Of a DNA stretch of 64,000 nucleotides, positions 56,366 through 64,000 are shown piece after piece; positions within the stretch are counted from its first letter, which is position 1, and each line of letters starts with the position of its first letter. A program made the translations under genes and the position numbers. Below the pieces are notes generated by a model, which did not search any database, was not told the origin of the DNA, and saw only the letters and a list, made by a program, of their open reading frames with translations. The stretch lies in contig JAJYHY010000002.1 in the NCBI GenBank assembly GCA_021784555.1, positions 17,604 to 81,603 on the forward strand, given 5' to 3'. Origin of the DNA: a bacterium. Lineage in GTDB: Bacteria > Verrucomicrobiota > Verrucomicrobiia > Limisphaerales > UBA8199.

Positions 56366-59300
56366 GTGAAAACCGAACTAAACAAAACATCCGAACTGGA
56401 ACGGTTGCTCCGGGAACGCATCCTGATTCTCGACGGCGCGATGGGCACCATGATTCAGCGTTGCGGGCTGGAGGAGGCGGCGTTTCGTGGCGAAAGGTTC
56501 AAGGATTGGCCGCGCGACCTCAAGGGCAACAACGACCTTCTGAGCCTGACGCGACCCGGCGTTATCCAGTCCGTTCACCGGCAGTATCTCGAAGCCGGAG
56601 CGGATATCATCGAGACGAACACGTTCAATTCCAATTCGATTTCGATGGCCGATTATGGCCTGGAGGGGCTGGCCTACGAGCTGAATCTCGCTGGCGCAAA
56701 GATTGCCAGGGCCGCCTCAGCATCATTCCTTGCCCTCCACCCGGAGCGGGCCTGTTTCGTGGCCGGCACCCTCGGCCCAACGAGCAAGACCGCCTCCATT
56801 TCACCGGACGTGCAGAATGCCGCCTTTCGGGCCATCACCTTCGACCGATTGGTGGCGGCTTATTCCGAACAAATCCGGGGGCTGGTGGACGGAGGCGTGG
56901 ACATCTTGCTGGTGGAGACGGTGTTTGATTCACTGAACGCGAAGGCCGCCCTGTTCGCCATCGACGCGTATTTCGAGGGAACGGGCCGGCGCCTGCCAGT
57001 CATGGTGTCCTTTACCATCACGGACCTGAGCGGGCGCACGCTCTCAGGCCAGACGGTGGAGGCGTTCTGGAACTCGGTTTCAAATCATCGGCTCTTGAGC
57101 GTGGGCATCAATTGCGCGCTTGGGCCCAAGGAGATGCGTCCGTTTGTTGAGGAATTGGCAGGGGTGGCGGACATTTTTGTGAGCGCGCATCCGAACGCCG
57201 GTCTGCCGAACCCGATGTTGCCGACCGGCTTTCCAGAGACGCCGGAGACCTTCGCCCCACAGCTCCGGGACTGGGCCCAGGCCGGGTGGCTCAACCTGGT
57301 TGGGGGCTGTTGCGGCACGACGCCGGAGCATATCCGGGTGCTGGCGGAGATGGTGCGGGGATTGCCCCCGCGGGTTCCGGCGAAGGTCGCGCCCTATACC
57401 CGGCTGAGCGGCCTGGAGGCGCTGACCCTTCGGCCTGATACCAATTTCGTCAATATCGGCGAGCGGACCAACGTGACCGGGTCGCCCAAGTTCGCGAAGT
57501 TGGTCCTGGCTGGCGATTACGAGGCGGGGCTGGCCGTCGCCAAGCAGCAGGTCGAGAACGGCGCGCAGATCATCGATGTGAACCTGGACGAGGCGATGCT
57601 CGACTCGCAGAAGGCGATGACCACGTTCCTGAACCTGGTAGCGGCGGAGCCGGACATAGCGCGCGTGCCGGTGATGATCGACAGCTCGAAATGGACGGTC
57701 ATTGAGGCGGGACTTAAATGTCTCCAGGGCAAAGGGGTGGTCAATTCTATCAGCCTGAAGGAGGGTGAGGAGAAGTTCAAAAGCCAGGCGCGGCTGATTC
57801 GGGGTTACGGCGCCGCGGTGGTGGTCATGGCCTTTGACGAACGGGGCCAGGCCGATTCCTTCGAGCGCCGAATCGAAGTCTGCGAGCGGTCCTATCGAAT
57901 TCTGACACAGGAAATCGGTCTCCCGCCCCAGGACATCATTTTCGATCCGAACGTCTTGACGGTTGCCACTGGCATGGAGGAGCACAACAATTACGCCGTC
58001 GATTTCATTCGCGCCACGCGCTGGATCAAGCAGAACCTGCCATTGGCCCGGGTCAGCGGCGGGATTAGCAACATTTCCTTTTCCTTCCGCGGCAACAACC
58101 CGGTGCGCGAGGCGATGCACTCGGCCTTCCTCTACCATGCCATCAGGGCCGGCCTGGACATGGGGATTGTCAACGCGGGCATGCTCGGGGTCTATGAAGA
58201 GATACCAAAAGACCTGCTGGAGCTGGTGGAGGACGTGCTGCTTAACCGGCGCCCCGACGCTACCGAACGTCTGGTCAAGTTCGCCGATTCTGTCAAGAGC
58301 CAAGGCAAGGCCGAAGTCCAGCAGGACGAATGGCGGAGCGGGACGGTCGATGAGCGGCTGAGCCACGCCCTGGTCAAGGGCATCGTCGATTACATCGACC
58401 AGGACACCGAGGAGGCGCGGCGGAAGTATGGCCGTCCGCTGGCGGTGATAGAAGGCCCGCTGATGGCGGGGATGAACATCGTGGGAGAGTTGTTTGGCTC
58501 GGGCCGGATGTTTCTGCCGCAGGTGGTCAAGAGCGCGCGGGTGATGAAAAAGGCGGTGGCCTATCTGCTGCCGTTCATGGAGGCCGAAAAGCTGGCCTCC
58601 GGCAATCATCGCGCCCAGGGCCGCATCCTGATGGCGACGGTCAAAGGCGACGTTCACGACATTGGCAAGAACATCGTGGGCGTGGTGCTCGGCTGCAACA
58701 ATTACGAGATTATCGACCTGGGGGTCATGGTGCCTTCGGAAAAAATCCTGCAAGTCGCGCGCGAGAAGGACGTGGACCTGGTGGGCCTGAGCGGCCTGAT
58801 CACGCCTTCGCTCGATGAAATGGTTCACGTGGCCAAGGAGATGCAGCGCCAGGGATTCTCCCTTCCGCTGCTTATCGGAGGCGCCACGACCAGCAAGGCG
58901 CATACGGCGGTGAAGATCGCTCCCGGCTATTCCCATCCGGTGGTTCACGTCCTGGACGCCTCACGGGCGGTCGGGATAGTGGCAAAGCTGATGAATCCCG
59001 AACTCAAGCCGGCCTTCCTCGAAGAGCTCCGCGGCGGCTACGAGCAGCTCCGCAAACAGCATGGCGAACCCCGCGCCAAACCGCTCCTTTCGCTGGCTGA
59101 GGCGCGAGCGCGGCGCCTCTCCATTGAGTGGCGGCCGGAGCAGCTTCCCAGGCCGGAATTCACGGGGGTACGAGTGCTGGCATCGGATGCCCGCGCGGCG
59201 GCGGCCTCGGACGGGGTTGCGGGGCGCAACGGCGAAGGGCCAAAGCAAGAGCAGGGGAAAGGGAAAGAGCAAGAGCAGGAGCAAGAGGCTTTGAACGGGG

Positions 59301-60250
59301 CGGGCGGGCGGAACGGCGAGAGGCCGGCGCCGAGCGTTATTCGATTGGAAGACCTGGTCCCCTATATTGACTGGTCGCCGTTCTTCCACACCTGGGAGAT
59401 GCGCGGGCGCTATCCGGCGATTCTGGAGAACCCGGAGGCCGAAAAGCTCTTCGAAGACGCGCAGGCGCTCCTGGACCAGATCGTCGCGAAAAACCTCCTC
59501 GTCGCTCGCGGGGTCTATGGGTTTTTCCCGGCTAATTCGGTCGGCGACGACGTGGAGCTTTACTCCAACGGTTCCCGCGCCCATCCGCTGGCCACCTTCC
59601 ATTTCCTGCGACAGCAGATGGACAAGCCCCAGGACCAATTCAACCTCTGCCTGGCCGATTTCGTCGCGCCCAAGACCCTCAAAACGTCCGCGCTCGCGCC
59701 GCTCCCGGATTATATCGGGGCGTTCGCGGTCAGCGCCGGCTTTGGCGCGGAGGAACTGTGCCGGCAATTCGAGCGCGACCACGACGACTACAATTCCATC
59801 ATGACCAAGGCCCTGGCCGACCGCCTGGCCGAGGCCTTCGCCGAATTCCTCCACGAACGGGTGCGGCGCCAGTGGGGCTACGGCAAAGATGAAAACCTGG
59901 CCAAAGAGGACCTCCTCCGCGAGCGCTACCGCGGCATCCGGCCCGCCGCCGGCTATCCCGCCTGCCCCGACCATACCGAGAAATGGACGCTCTGGAAGCT
60001 GCTCGACGTAGAAAAGAACACCGGCATCCGGCTCACGGAAAGCTGCGCGATGTGGCCGGGCGCCAGCGTCAGCGGCCTCTACTTCGCGCATGAGCGGTCA
60101 AAATATTTTGGCGTGGGCAAGATCGACCGCGCTCAGGTCCTCGATTATCAAGGCCGCAAGCAAATGGACCTCCGCGCGCTGGAACGCTGGCTGGGGCCAT
60201 GTCTGGACTACGAGCCGGAGCCCGCTGTGGATTTGCGATTTGCGATTTAG
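56366..60250 (+). CDS. metH: Cobalamin-dependent methionine synthase MetH, 1294 aa
   Basis: Transfers methyl from methyltetrahydrofolate via cobalamin to homocysteine. Homocysteine domain: [11 protein letters not shown], zinc ligands in [11 protein letters not shown] and [13 protein letters not shown]. Folate domain: [20 protein letters not shown] and [20 protein letters not shown]. Cobalamin domain: [20 protein letters not shown] (DxHxxG, His ligand) and [20 protein letters not shown]. Activation domain: [20 protein letters not shown]. All key residues are intact. Residues about 959-974, between cobalamin and activation domains, are a Lys/Gln/Glu/Gly microsatellite. Start GTG 56366. The last six codons and stop (DLRFAI) come from family C repeat DNA. 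Confidence 0.95.
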   Translation: MKTELNKTSELERLLRERILILDGAMGTMIQRCGLEEAAFRGERFKDWPRDLKGNNDLLSLTRPGVIQSVHRQYLEAGADIIETNTFNSNSISMADYGLEGLAYELNLAGAKIARAASASFLALHPERACFVAGTLGPTSKTASISPDVQNAAFRAITFDRLVAAYSEQIRGLVDGGVDILLVETVFDSLNAKAALFAIDAYFEGTGRRLPVMVSFTITDLSGRTLSGQTVEAFWNSVSNHRLLSVGINCALGPKEMRPFVEELAGVADIFVSAHPNAGLPNPMLPTGFPETPETFAPQLRDWAQAGWLNLVGGCCGTTPEHIRVLAEMVRGLPPRVPAKVAPYTRLSGLEALTLRPDTNFVNIGERTNVTGSPKFAKLVLAGDYEAGLAVAKQQVENGAQIIDVNLDEAMLDSQKAMTTFLNLVAAEPDIARVPVMIDSSKWTVIEAGLKCLQGKGVVNSISLKEGEEKFKSQARLIRGYGAAVVVMAFDERGQADSFERRIEVCERSYRILTQEIGLPPQDIIFDPNVLTVATGMEEHNNYAVDFIRATRWIKQNLPLARVSGGISNISFSFRGNNPVREAMHSAFLYHAIRAGLDMGIVNAGMLGVYEEIPKDLLELVEDVLLNRRPDATERLVKFADSVKSQGKAEVQQDEWRSGTVDERLSHALVKGIVDYIDQDTEEARRKYGRPLAVIEGPLMAGMNIVGELFGSGRMFLPQVVKSARVMKKAVAYLLPFMEAEKLASGNHRAQGRILMATVKGDVHDIGKNIVGVVLGCNNYEIIDLGVMVPSEKILQVAREKDVDLVGLSGLITPSLDEMVHVAKEMQRQGFSLPLLIGGATTSKAHTAVKIAPGYSHPVVHVLDASRAVGIVAKLMNPELKPAFLEELRGGYEQLRKQHGEPRAKPLLSLAEARARRLSIEWRPEQLPRPEFTGVRVLASDARAAAASDGVAGRNGEGPKQEQGKGKEQEQEQEALNGAGGRNGERPAPSVIRLEDLVPYIDWSPFFHTWEMRGRYPAILENPEAEKLFEDAQALLDQIVAKNLLVARGVYGFFPANSVGDDVELYSNGSRAHPLATFHFLRQQMDKPQDQFNLCLADFVAPKTLKTSALAPLPDYIGAFAVSAGFGAEELCRQFERDHDDYNSIMTKALADRLAEAFAEFLHERVRRQWGYGKDENLAKEDLLRERYRGIRPAAGYPACPDHTEKWTLWKLLDVEKNTGIRLTESCAMWPGASVSGLYFAHERSKYFGVGKIDRAQVLDYQGRKQMDLRALERWLGPCLDYEPEPAVDLRFAI

Positions 60251-60307
60251 GGGAATTTGCGATTTTAGATTTGCGATTTTAGATTTGCGATTTGCGATTT
60301 GCGGTTT
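60229..60307. repeat. Family C array at metH 3' end
   Basis: Repeated GATTTGCGATTT and GATTTTAGATTTGCG words starting inside the last codons of metH. Together with the inverted array at 60686-60756 it brackets the four-helix-bundle gene. Confidence 0.8.
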
Positions 60308-60333
60308 GGCGGCGCGTTTGAGAGCCTGGGGCC

Positions 60334-60687
60334 ATGAACGAAGCTGAGTTGAAGCAGAGAACAAAGAAGTTTGCCTTGCGCGTCTTGAGGCTCGTGGCGG
60401 CGTTGCCGCGAACGACGGAGGGCCGCGCCATCGGAGGCCAGTTGGTCCGCAGCGGCACTTCCGTGGGCGCCAACTATCGCGCTGCCTGCCGTGGACGTTC
60501 GAAGGCCGAGTTTATCTCCAAGCTGGGGACCGTAGAGGAAGAAGCCGACGAGTCCGCATACTGGATGGAGCTGATCGTTGAAGCAGGCCTGTTGAAGGCA
60601 CAGCGCGTGAGAGCACTGCTCGATGAGGCAACCGAACTCACAGCTATCATGGTTGCGTCCCGCATCTCGTCCTCACGGCGTCCTTAA
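60334..60687 (+). CDS. Four-helix-bundle protein (23S rRNA intervening-sequence type), 117 aa
   Basis: Matches the S23/IVP family of small four-helix-bundle proteins: KKFALRVLRLVAALPRTTEG, IGGQLVRSGTSVGANYRAAC, RGRSKAEFISKLGTVEEEAD, ESAYWMELIVEAGLL and ARVRALLDEATELTAIMVAS-like helices. Originally described from intervening sequences of 23S rRNA, and common as single genes in Verrucomicrobiota and Bacteroidota; bound nucleic acid is suspected. Related Avd proteins accompany diversity-generating retroelements, but no reverse transcriptase is here. It lies between inverted family C arrays. Confidence 0.85.
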   Translation: MNEAELKQRTKKFALRVLRLVAALPRTTEGRAIGGQLVRSGTSVGANYRAACRGRSKAEFISKLGTVEEEADESAYWMELIVEAGLLKAQRVRALLDEATELTAIMVASRISSSRRP

Positions 60688-60756
60688 ATCGCAAATCGCA
60701 AATCTAAAATCGCAAATTGCCCTAAATCGCAAATCGCAAATCAAAAATCTAAAATC
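60686..60756. repeat. Family C array, inverted orientation
   Basis: TCGCAAATCGCAAATCTAAA repeated to the stop of the redoxin gene; complement of the 60229-60307 array. Confidence 0.8.
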
Positions 60757-60757
60757 C

Positions 60758-61876
60758 TCACCACGGTTTCCGCTTGTTCATCTCGGTAACGATGGTCCGG
60801 CGCAGGGCCAGGGCGTCGATGCTGCCGGTCTCGCTGTAAAGGATCTTGCCTTCGGGCGACATCAGGACCGTGTAGGGGACGGCGCCCTGCCAGTCCGGGT
60901 TGAAGGCGTCGATGAGTTTGTCCCGGTCGGCACTGGCGAAGATGAGGTTCCGGCACGAGGCCTGTTCCTTCTTCAGAAAGCCGAGCACGCTCTGCCGCTC
61001 CTCTGGACGGTTCATCGAAACGGTCACCAGCTCGAACTCGCGATGCCGGTACATGCGGTTCATGGTCACGAACTCATGGAACTCGGCCATGCATGAGGGG
61101 CACCACGTCGCCCAGAAGTTGACCAGGCGGAACTTGCCGGAAGCGTTCTTGCGCAGCGCCCGGAGGGCCTGGGCATCCGCGGGGGCGAGGGACACCGGCT
61201 CGGCCGCCAATTGCGCCATGTAGGCCCTGACCGAGGCCTCCTTGCCGGCCCATTTGGTGGAGCACCCGATCACTCGGGTATGGGTGACCTGCGGCTGGCG
61301 GCCAGCCAGCAGCGCGTCAATGGCGTCGCGGACATAATGGCGTTTCACGTATTGAACTCGCTCCGAGTCGTCAATGGCGCCGACGTAACGGAGTTTGCGC
61401 GCCGAATCGAAGACGAATGCGTGCGGCGTGGCCACGGGCCCGTAAGCGCGCGCGGTTGCCTCGGTGTCGCCGTCATAGAGATAGGGATAGTTGAAGTGCC
61501 GGGCGCGGGCGCGGAGCTTCATTTCCGCGAAAGAATCGCTCAGGTCGGTCCAGCCCAGTTCATCGAGCCGAATGGCCTTTGGGTCATTGGGCATGATGGC
61601 CACTACCGCCACGCCTTTGTCCTTGTAGTCGGCAACCAATTGCTTGATGCGTGGCTCATAGTACTGCGCCGTCGGGCAATGGTCGCAAGTGAATATGATG
61701 ACCAGGGCCTTGGCCCCGGCAAAGGATTTCAACGAATATTGGCGCCCATCCACACCCGGCAGGTTGAAGTCGGGCGCAGGCGAACCCAATGGGAGTGTCC
61801 GGGGCTGAAAATCCTCGGCGCATACCGCGCCCGGCAACGTGGCCGCGAGCAAGAAGGAAAACAGGAGCGATTTCAT
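60758..61876 (-). CDS. Secreted double thioredoxin-fold protein (AhpC/TSA plus TlpA-like), 372 aa
   Basis: ATG 61876 begins a signal peptide (MKSLLFSFLLAATLPGAVCA). Domain 1 (about 30-170) is peroxiredoxin-like: LGSPAPDFNLPGVDGRQYSL, VIIFTCDHCPTAQYYEPRIK with a CDHC redox motif and GPVATPHAFVFD with cis-Pro. Domain 2 (about 230-370) is TlpA-like: FRLVNFWATWCPSCMAEFHE with CPSC and VPYTVLMSPEGKILYSETGS. Two dithiol domains in one exported protein suggest a periplasmic thiol relay. The track ORF start lies upstream in non-coding sequence. Confidence 0.85.
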   Translation of the reverse strand: MKSLLFSFLLAATLPGAVCAEDFQPRTLPLGSPAPDFNLPGVDGRQYSLKSFAGAKALVIIFTCDHCPTAQYYEPRIKQLVADYKDKGVAVVAIMPNDPKAIRLDELGWTDLSDSFAEMKLRARARHFNYPYLYDGDTEATARAYGPVATPHAFVFDSARKLRYVGAIDDSERVQYVKRHYVRDAIDALLAGRQPQVTHTRVIGCSTKWAGKEASVRAYMAQLAAEPVSLAPADAQALRALRKNASGKFRLVNFWATWCPSCMAEFHEFVTMNRMYRHREFELVTVSMNRPEERQSVLGFLKKEQASCRNLIFASADRDKLIDAFNPDWQGAVPYTVLMSPEGKILYSETGSIDALALRRTIVTEMNKRKPW

Positions 61877-62262
61877 ATCCTGGTAGATTACCCGCCGTGC
61901 GAGAGCCTGCAAGCCGGAGGATCTGCGATTTAACGACGCGGCCGCGTAATTTATTGTCGCGCCCAGTGGCGGGTGCAGCCCCGGCCAGGGCGATTGCCAA
62001 GGCGCGCCGGTCCGATGCCAAGGCGAGGAATGAGCCTGCTTGCGCAAGCGAGTATAGATCCCTCCGCTCCTTCCAGTCACTTCCTTCTTCTGTCACCGTA
62101 GGGGACTGTCTTCGCTGAGGTGCGCACGCCACTTATATTTTTTCATTTTTTTGCTTGATCCAATCCCGGCCACGTGATAATAGTCGGCCAAGTTCCCTCA
62201 TCCGGCGCCGAAGGCAACCTCCCCTAGCGGCCGAAAGAGAGACGAACAAAAGAACTATCCTT
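61877..62262. other. Divergent spacer between redoxin and secreted protein gene
   Basis: 386 bp. It holds the half palindrome CGGCCGCGTAATTTATTGTC near 61938-61960 and a T-rich run (ATATTTTTTCATTTTTTTGC) near 62135-62155 that may be part of the promoter region of the next gene. No RNA gene recognised. Confidence 0.4.
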
Positions 62263-64000
62263 ATGAACAAACGCAACCTAATCAAAGGAAAAACGAGAAT
62301 CCCAATTGCCCTTATGGGGGCACTCGGTTTGAGTTGCGCCGCCGCCCTGGCGGGCAGCTTCACCGATGACTTCAACACCAACCCCACCAACGTGGACTTT
62401 GGCGGGACACTTTGGGATGGCTTTACGGCCTCCCACACCGGCAGCGCCAACTGGCAGACGAACGGCGGCGCCGGTCCCTTCGGCAACACCGCCAACGGCC
62501 CCGTCAGCGGGGTCAACGGCGACGGCTTTCTCCAACTGACTTTCGCCAGCACCCAGTGCGGGGCGAGTGCCACCCTTTCCAGCTACCTAAGCGGGTGCGT
62601 GCTCTTTCCGGACTTTGACCACGGACAGGTTGTGGCCGGTTTTACCTTCGAATGCGACATGCGCGTCGGCAACGGCAACCCCAACCCGGCCGACGGTTTC
62701 AGCCTCAATTATGTGCGCGCAAACGATCCGGTTCTCCTGGCTCTGGAAGCCGGCGACACCTTCCCGCAAATGAACAACACCGGGCCCTCGCCCAATGGCG
62801 GCCAGTTCTCCGACAACGGCAGCTCGGGCGACATCAGCCTCATGGAGGAAGGCACCAAAACCGGCCTCAGCCTCGGATTCGACATGTGGGACAGCGGGGA
62901 TTACACCATTCCACCCGCCGCGCCCGCCATCGGCACGGAGTTGCCCGGCATCACGCACGATGGCATCGGGCTGGACGTCCGCATCGACAACGTCCTGCAA
63001 GAAACGGTGCCCATGCCCAATGGCACGACGCAGACGCGGACCATCAACGGCATCACCGCCACCACTTTCGATGAGCACGGCAACCCCTTGTATGCCACCG
63101 ACACCACCGGGGCGAACGCCGCCACCGATCCAACGTCGCTTGAAACCGGGCCGCATGATGGTACCGGCTGCGATTCACACCTGAAGTGGGTGCATTTGAA
63201 AGTGGTGATGGACACCAACGGCGTCCTGAACGTCTTCTGGAAGGGCACGCAGATCGTCAAGGACCTCCAGACCACCTACTTCCCCTCGCCGGGCCGGCTC
63301 CTCTTTGCCTCCCGCGTCGGCGGCAATACCGCTAACATTGAGATCGACAACATCCAGCTCACCACCATCCCCTCCGCTACCGTCCTCTTCGGCCAGTTGG
63401 TGGGCTTCCCTGACGGGTTCTCTATCGAGGCGGAGGATTCGGGCAGTACCATCGTTGATACCACCAAGCCGGTCACGATTAAGATCAACGGCGTGACCGC
63501 GACCGACACTCCGACGCTGACCAAGAACCAGGCGATAACGACCATCACCTATCATGGCGGCATCCCGGCTCTCATGCCTCCGGGCTCGACCAACACCGTC
63601 GATGTGGTCGTGCATGACACCAACGGCAATGCCATCGATAGCGGAGCGCGCCCCTTCGTTATCCCGAGCTACGAGACAATCCCCGGCAGCGATGCTGTCA
63701 CCGGCGTGGACGCCAGCAAAGTCGGTTTCCAGTATCGGCCTTGGCAGTCCGCCGATTACGGCCTGAGCGGCCACGGCGAGCCAAACCATATCTGGTGGGC
63801 CAATGAGCAGCTTGCCGGATTGCATGGCGCCAACAACGCCAACACTTCCGGCGCGACCGACAATGGCTATTTTGATGTCACCACCCCCATCAACTATAAC
63901 ATTGCCGCCACGGCCGGCACCCAGGGCACCAACGACATCGGCAACTTCACCACCGCCAACGGCTACCCCGACGCCACCTTCCCGGGCATCCCCGGCGCCA
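62263..64000 (+). CDS. Large secreted protein with lectin-like N-terminal domain (partial, runs off window)
   Basis: The ORF track omits it because no stop lies in the window. From ATG 62263 a signal peptide (KTRIPIALMGALGLSCAAAL) precedes a jelly-roll-like domain: FTDDFNTNPTNVDFGGTLWD, ADGFSLNYVRAND, GFDMWDSGDYTIPP, GIGLDVRIDN and KWVHLKVVMDTNGVLNVFWK, followed by IEIDNIQLTTIPS. That is the order of L-type lectin/concanavalin-like domains. Ig-like or beta-sandwich repeats seem to follow (FSIEAEDSGSTIVDTTKPVT). At least 579 residues, Asn/Thr/Gly-rich. Likely surface-bound or secreted glycan-binding protein; the C-terminus is unseen. Confidence 0.85.
   Translation, partial: MNKRNLIKGKTRIPIALMGALGLSCAAALAGSFTDDFNTNPTNVDFGGTLWDGFTASHTGSANWQTNGGAGPFGNTANGPVSGVNGDGFLQLTFASTQCGASATLSSYLSGCVLFPDFDHGQVVAGFTFECDMRVGNGNPNPADGFSLNYVRANDPVLLALEAGDTFPQMNNTGPSPNGGQFSDNGSSGDISLMEEGTKTGLSLGFDMWDSGDYTIPPAAPAIGTELPGITHDGIGLDVRIDNVLQETVPMPNGTTQTRTINGITATTFDEHGNPLYATDTTGANAATDPTSLETGPHDGTGCDSHLKWVHLKVVMDTNGVLNVFWKGTQIVKDLQTTYFPSPGRLLFASRVGGNTANIEIDNIQLTTIPSATVLFGQLVGFPDGFSIEAEDSGSTIVDTTKPVTIKINGVTATDTPTLTKNQAITTITYHGGIPALMPPGSTNTVDVVVHDTNGNAIDSGARPFVIPSYETIPGSDAVTGVDASKVGFQYRPWQSADYGLSGHGEPNHIWWANEQLAGLHGANNANTSGATDNGYFDVTTPINYNIAATAGTQGTNDIGNFTTANGYPDATFPGIPGA

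Noticed and set aside
57080-58948. 622-aa minus-strand ORF
   Set aside because: Antisense shadow of metH, whose domains are unmistakable; no protein-like motifs in the ORF.
58961-60091. 376-aa minus-strand ORF
   Set aside because: Antisense of the metH 3' part.

Overview
The window reads as chromosomal DNA of a Verrucomicrobiota bacterium, probably Pedosphaera/Limisphaerales-like. This is inferred from gene content and style, not from a marker gene. Supporting signs are a secreted GH29 fucosidase, a sulfatase relative, a Tat-exported Gfo/Idh/MocA oxidoreductase, GYF_2 and DUF2752 proteins, a 23S-IVP-type four-helix-bundle protein, an ovothiol-type methyltransferase, an anchored coiled-coil protein starting MNRSILIVMCDFLLLSLL, high GC, and many families of short palindromic intergenic repeats.

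Layout. 1-8.9 kb: a helical protein of unknown function, a two-gene membrane/coiled-coil operon (minus strand), a beta-propeller lactonase, a GYF_2/DUF2752 pair, and two cyclophilins (one lipoprotein, one cytosolic). 8.9-13.3 kb: a NUDIX hydrolase, then larB-larC-Trm112-epimerase joined by overlapping stops and starts (nickel-pincer cofactor synthesis). 13.3-17.3 kb: a ribbon-helix-helix/MazF-like toxin-antitoxin pair, a secreted propeller-like protein, an alpha-L-fucosidase and a DUF1328 peptide. 17.4-27.4 kb: an accessory island beginning at tRNA-Ala(CGC) and a divergent tyrosine recombinase. It holds a probable graspetide RiPP operon (precursor plus MvdC/D-like ATP-grasp ligase), a divergently transcribed WLxxHP-repeat protein with a membrane partner, plasmid-like small genes, a frameshifted endonuclease-like pseudogene, a PP_RS20740-like protein, a transposase remnant and two truncated DNA methyltransferases. 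27.7-35.4 kb: radical SAM, DUF72/deacetylase-like operon, a tandem alpha/beta-hydrolase and an ArgE-like deacetylase. 35.5-44.9 kb: acetyltransferase, a DHDPS-like/epimerase operon with a frameshift, a PilT/PilU operon with a receiver-like protein, a MidA-like methyltransferase, a Tat aldo/keto reductase and a disordered/coiled-coil protein. 45-52.3 kb: a sulfatase homologue that lacks its catalytic cysteine, an MFS exporter, Gfo/Idh/MocA, GIY-YIG and an NtrC-type regulator. 52.3-64 kb: a 950-bp repeat-filled spacer, an M29-like aminopeptidase, an ovothiol-type methyltransferase, frr, metH, a four-helix-bundle gene, a double thioredoxin protein and the start of a large secreted protein cut by the window edge.

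Two themes stand out. First, the 17.4-27.4 kb island contains a compact candidate RiPP locus of the graspetide (ATP-grasp, omega-ester) type, with a strong hairpin between precursor and ligase. Second, at least seven families of short palindromic or inverted-repeat elements sit at gene boundaries. One family has entered coding sequence in frame at least once and probably twice. In another place the same family sits between two genes whose stop and start probably once overlapped, flanked by a 19-bp direct repeat. Several convergent gene junctions each carry a different repeat word. No database search was possible; family names come from motif recognition.
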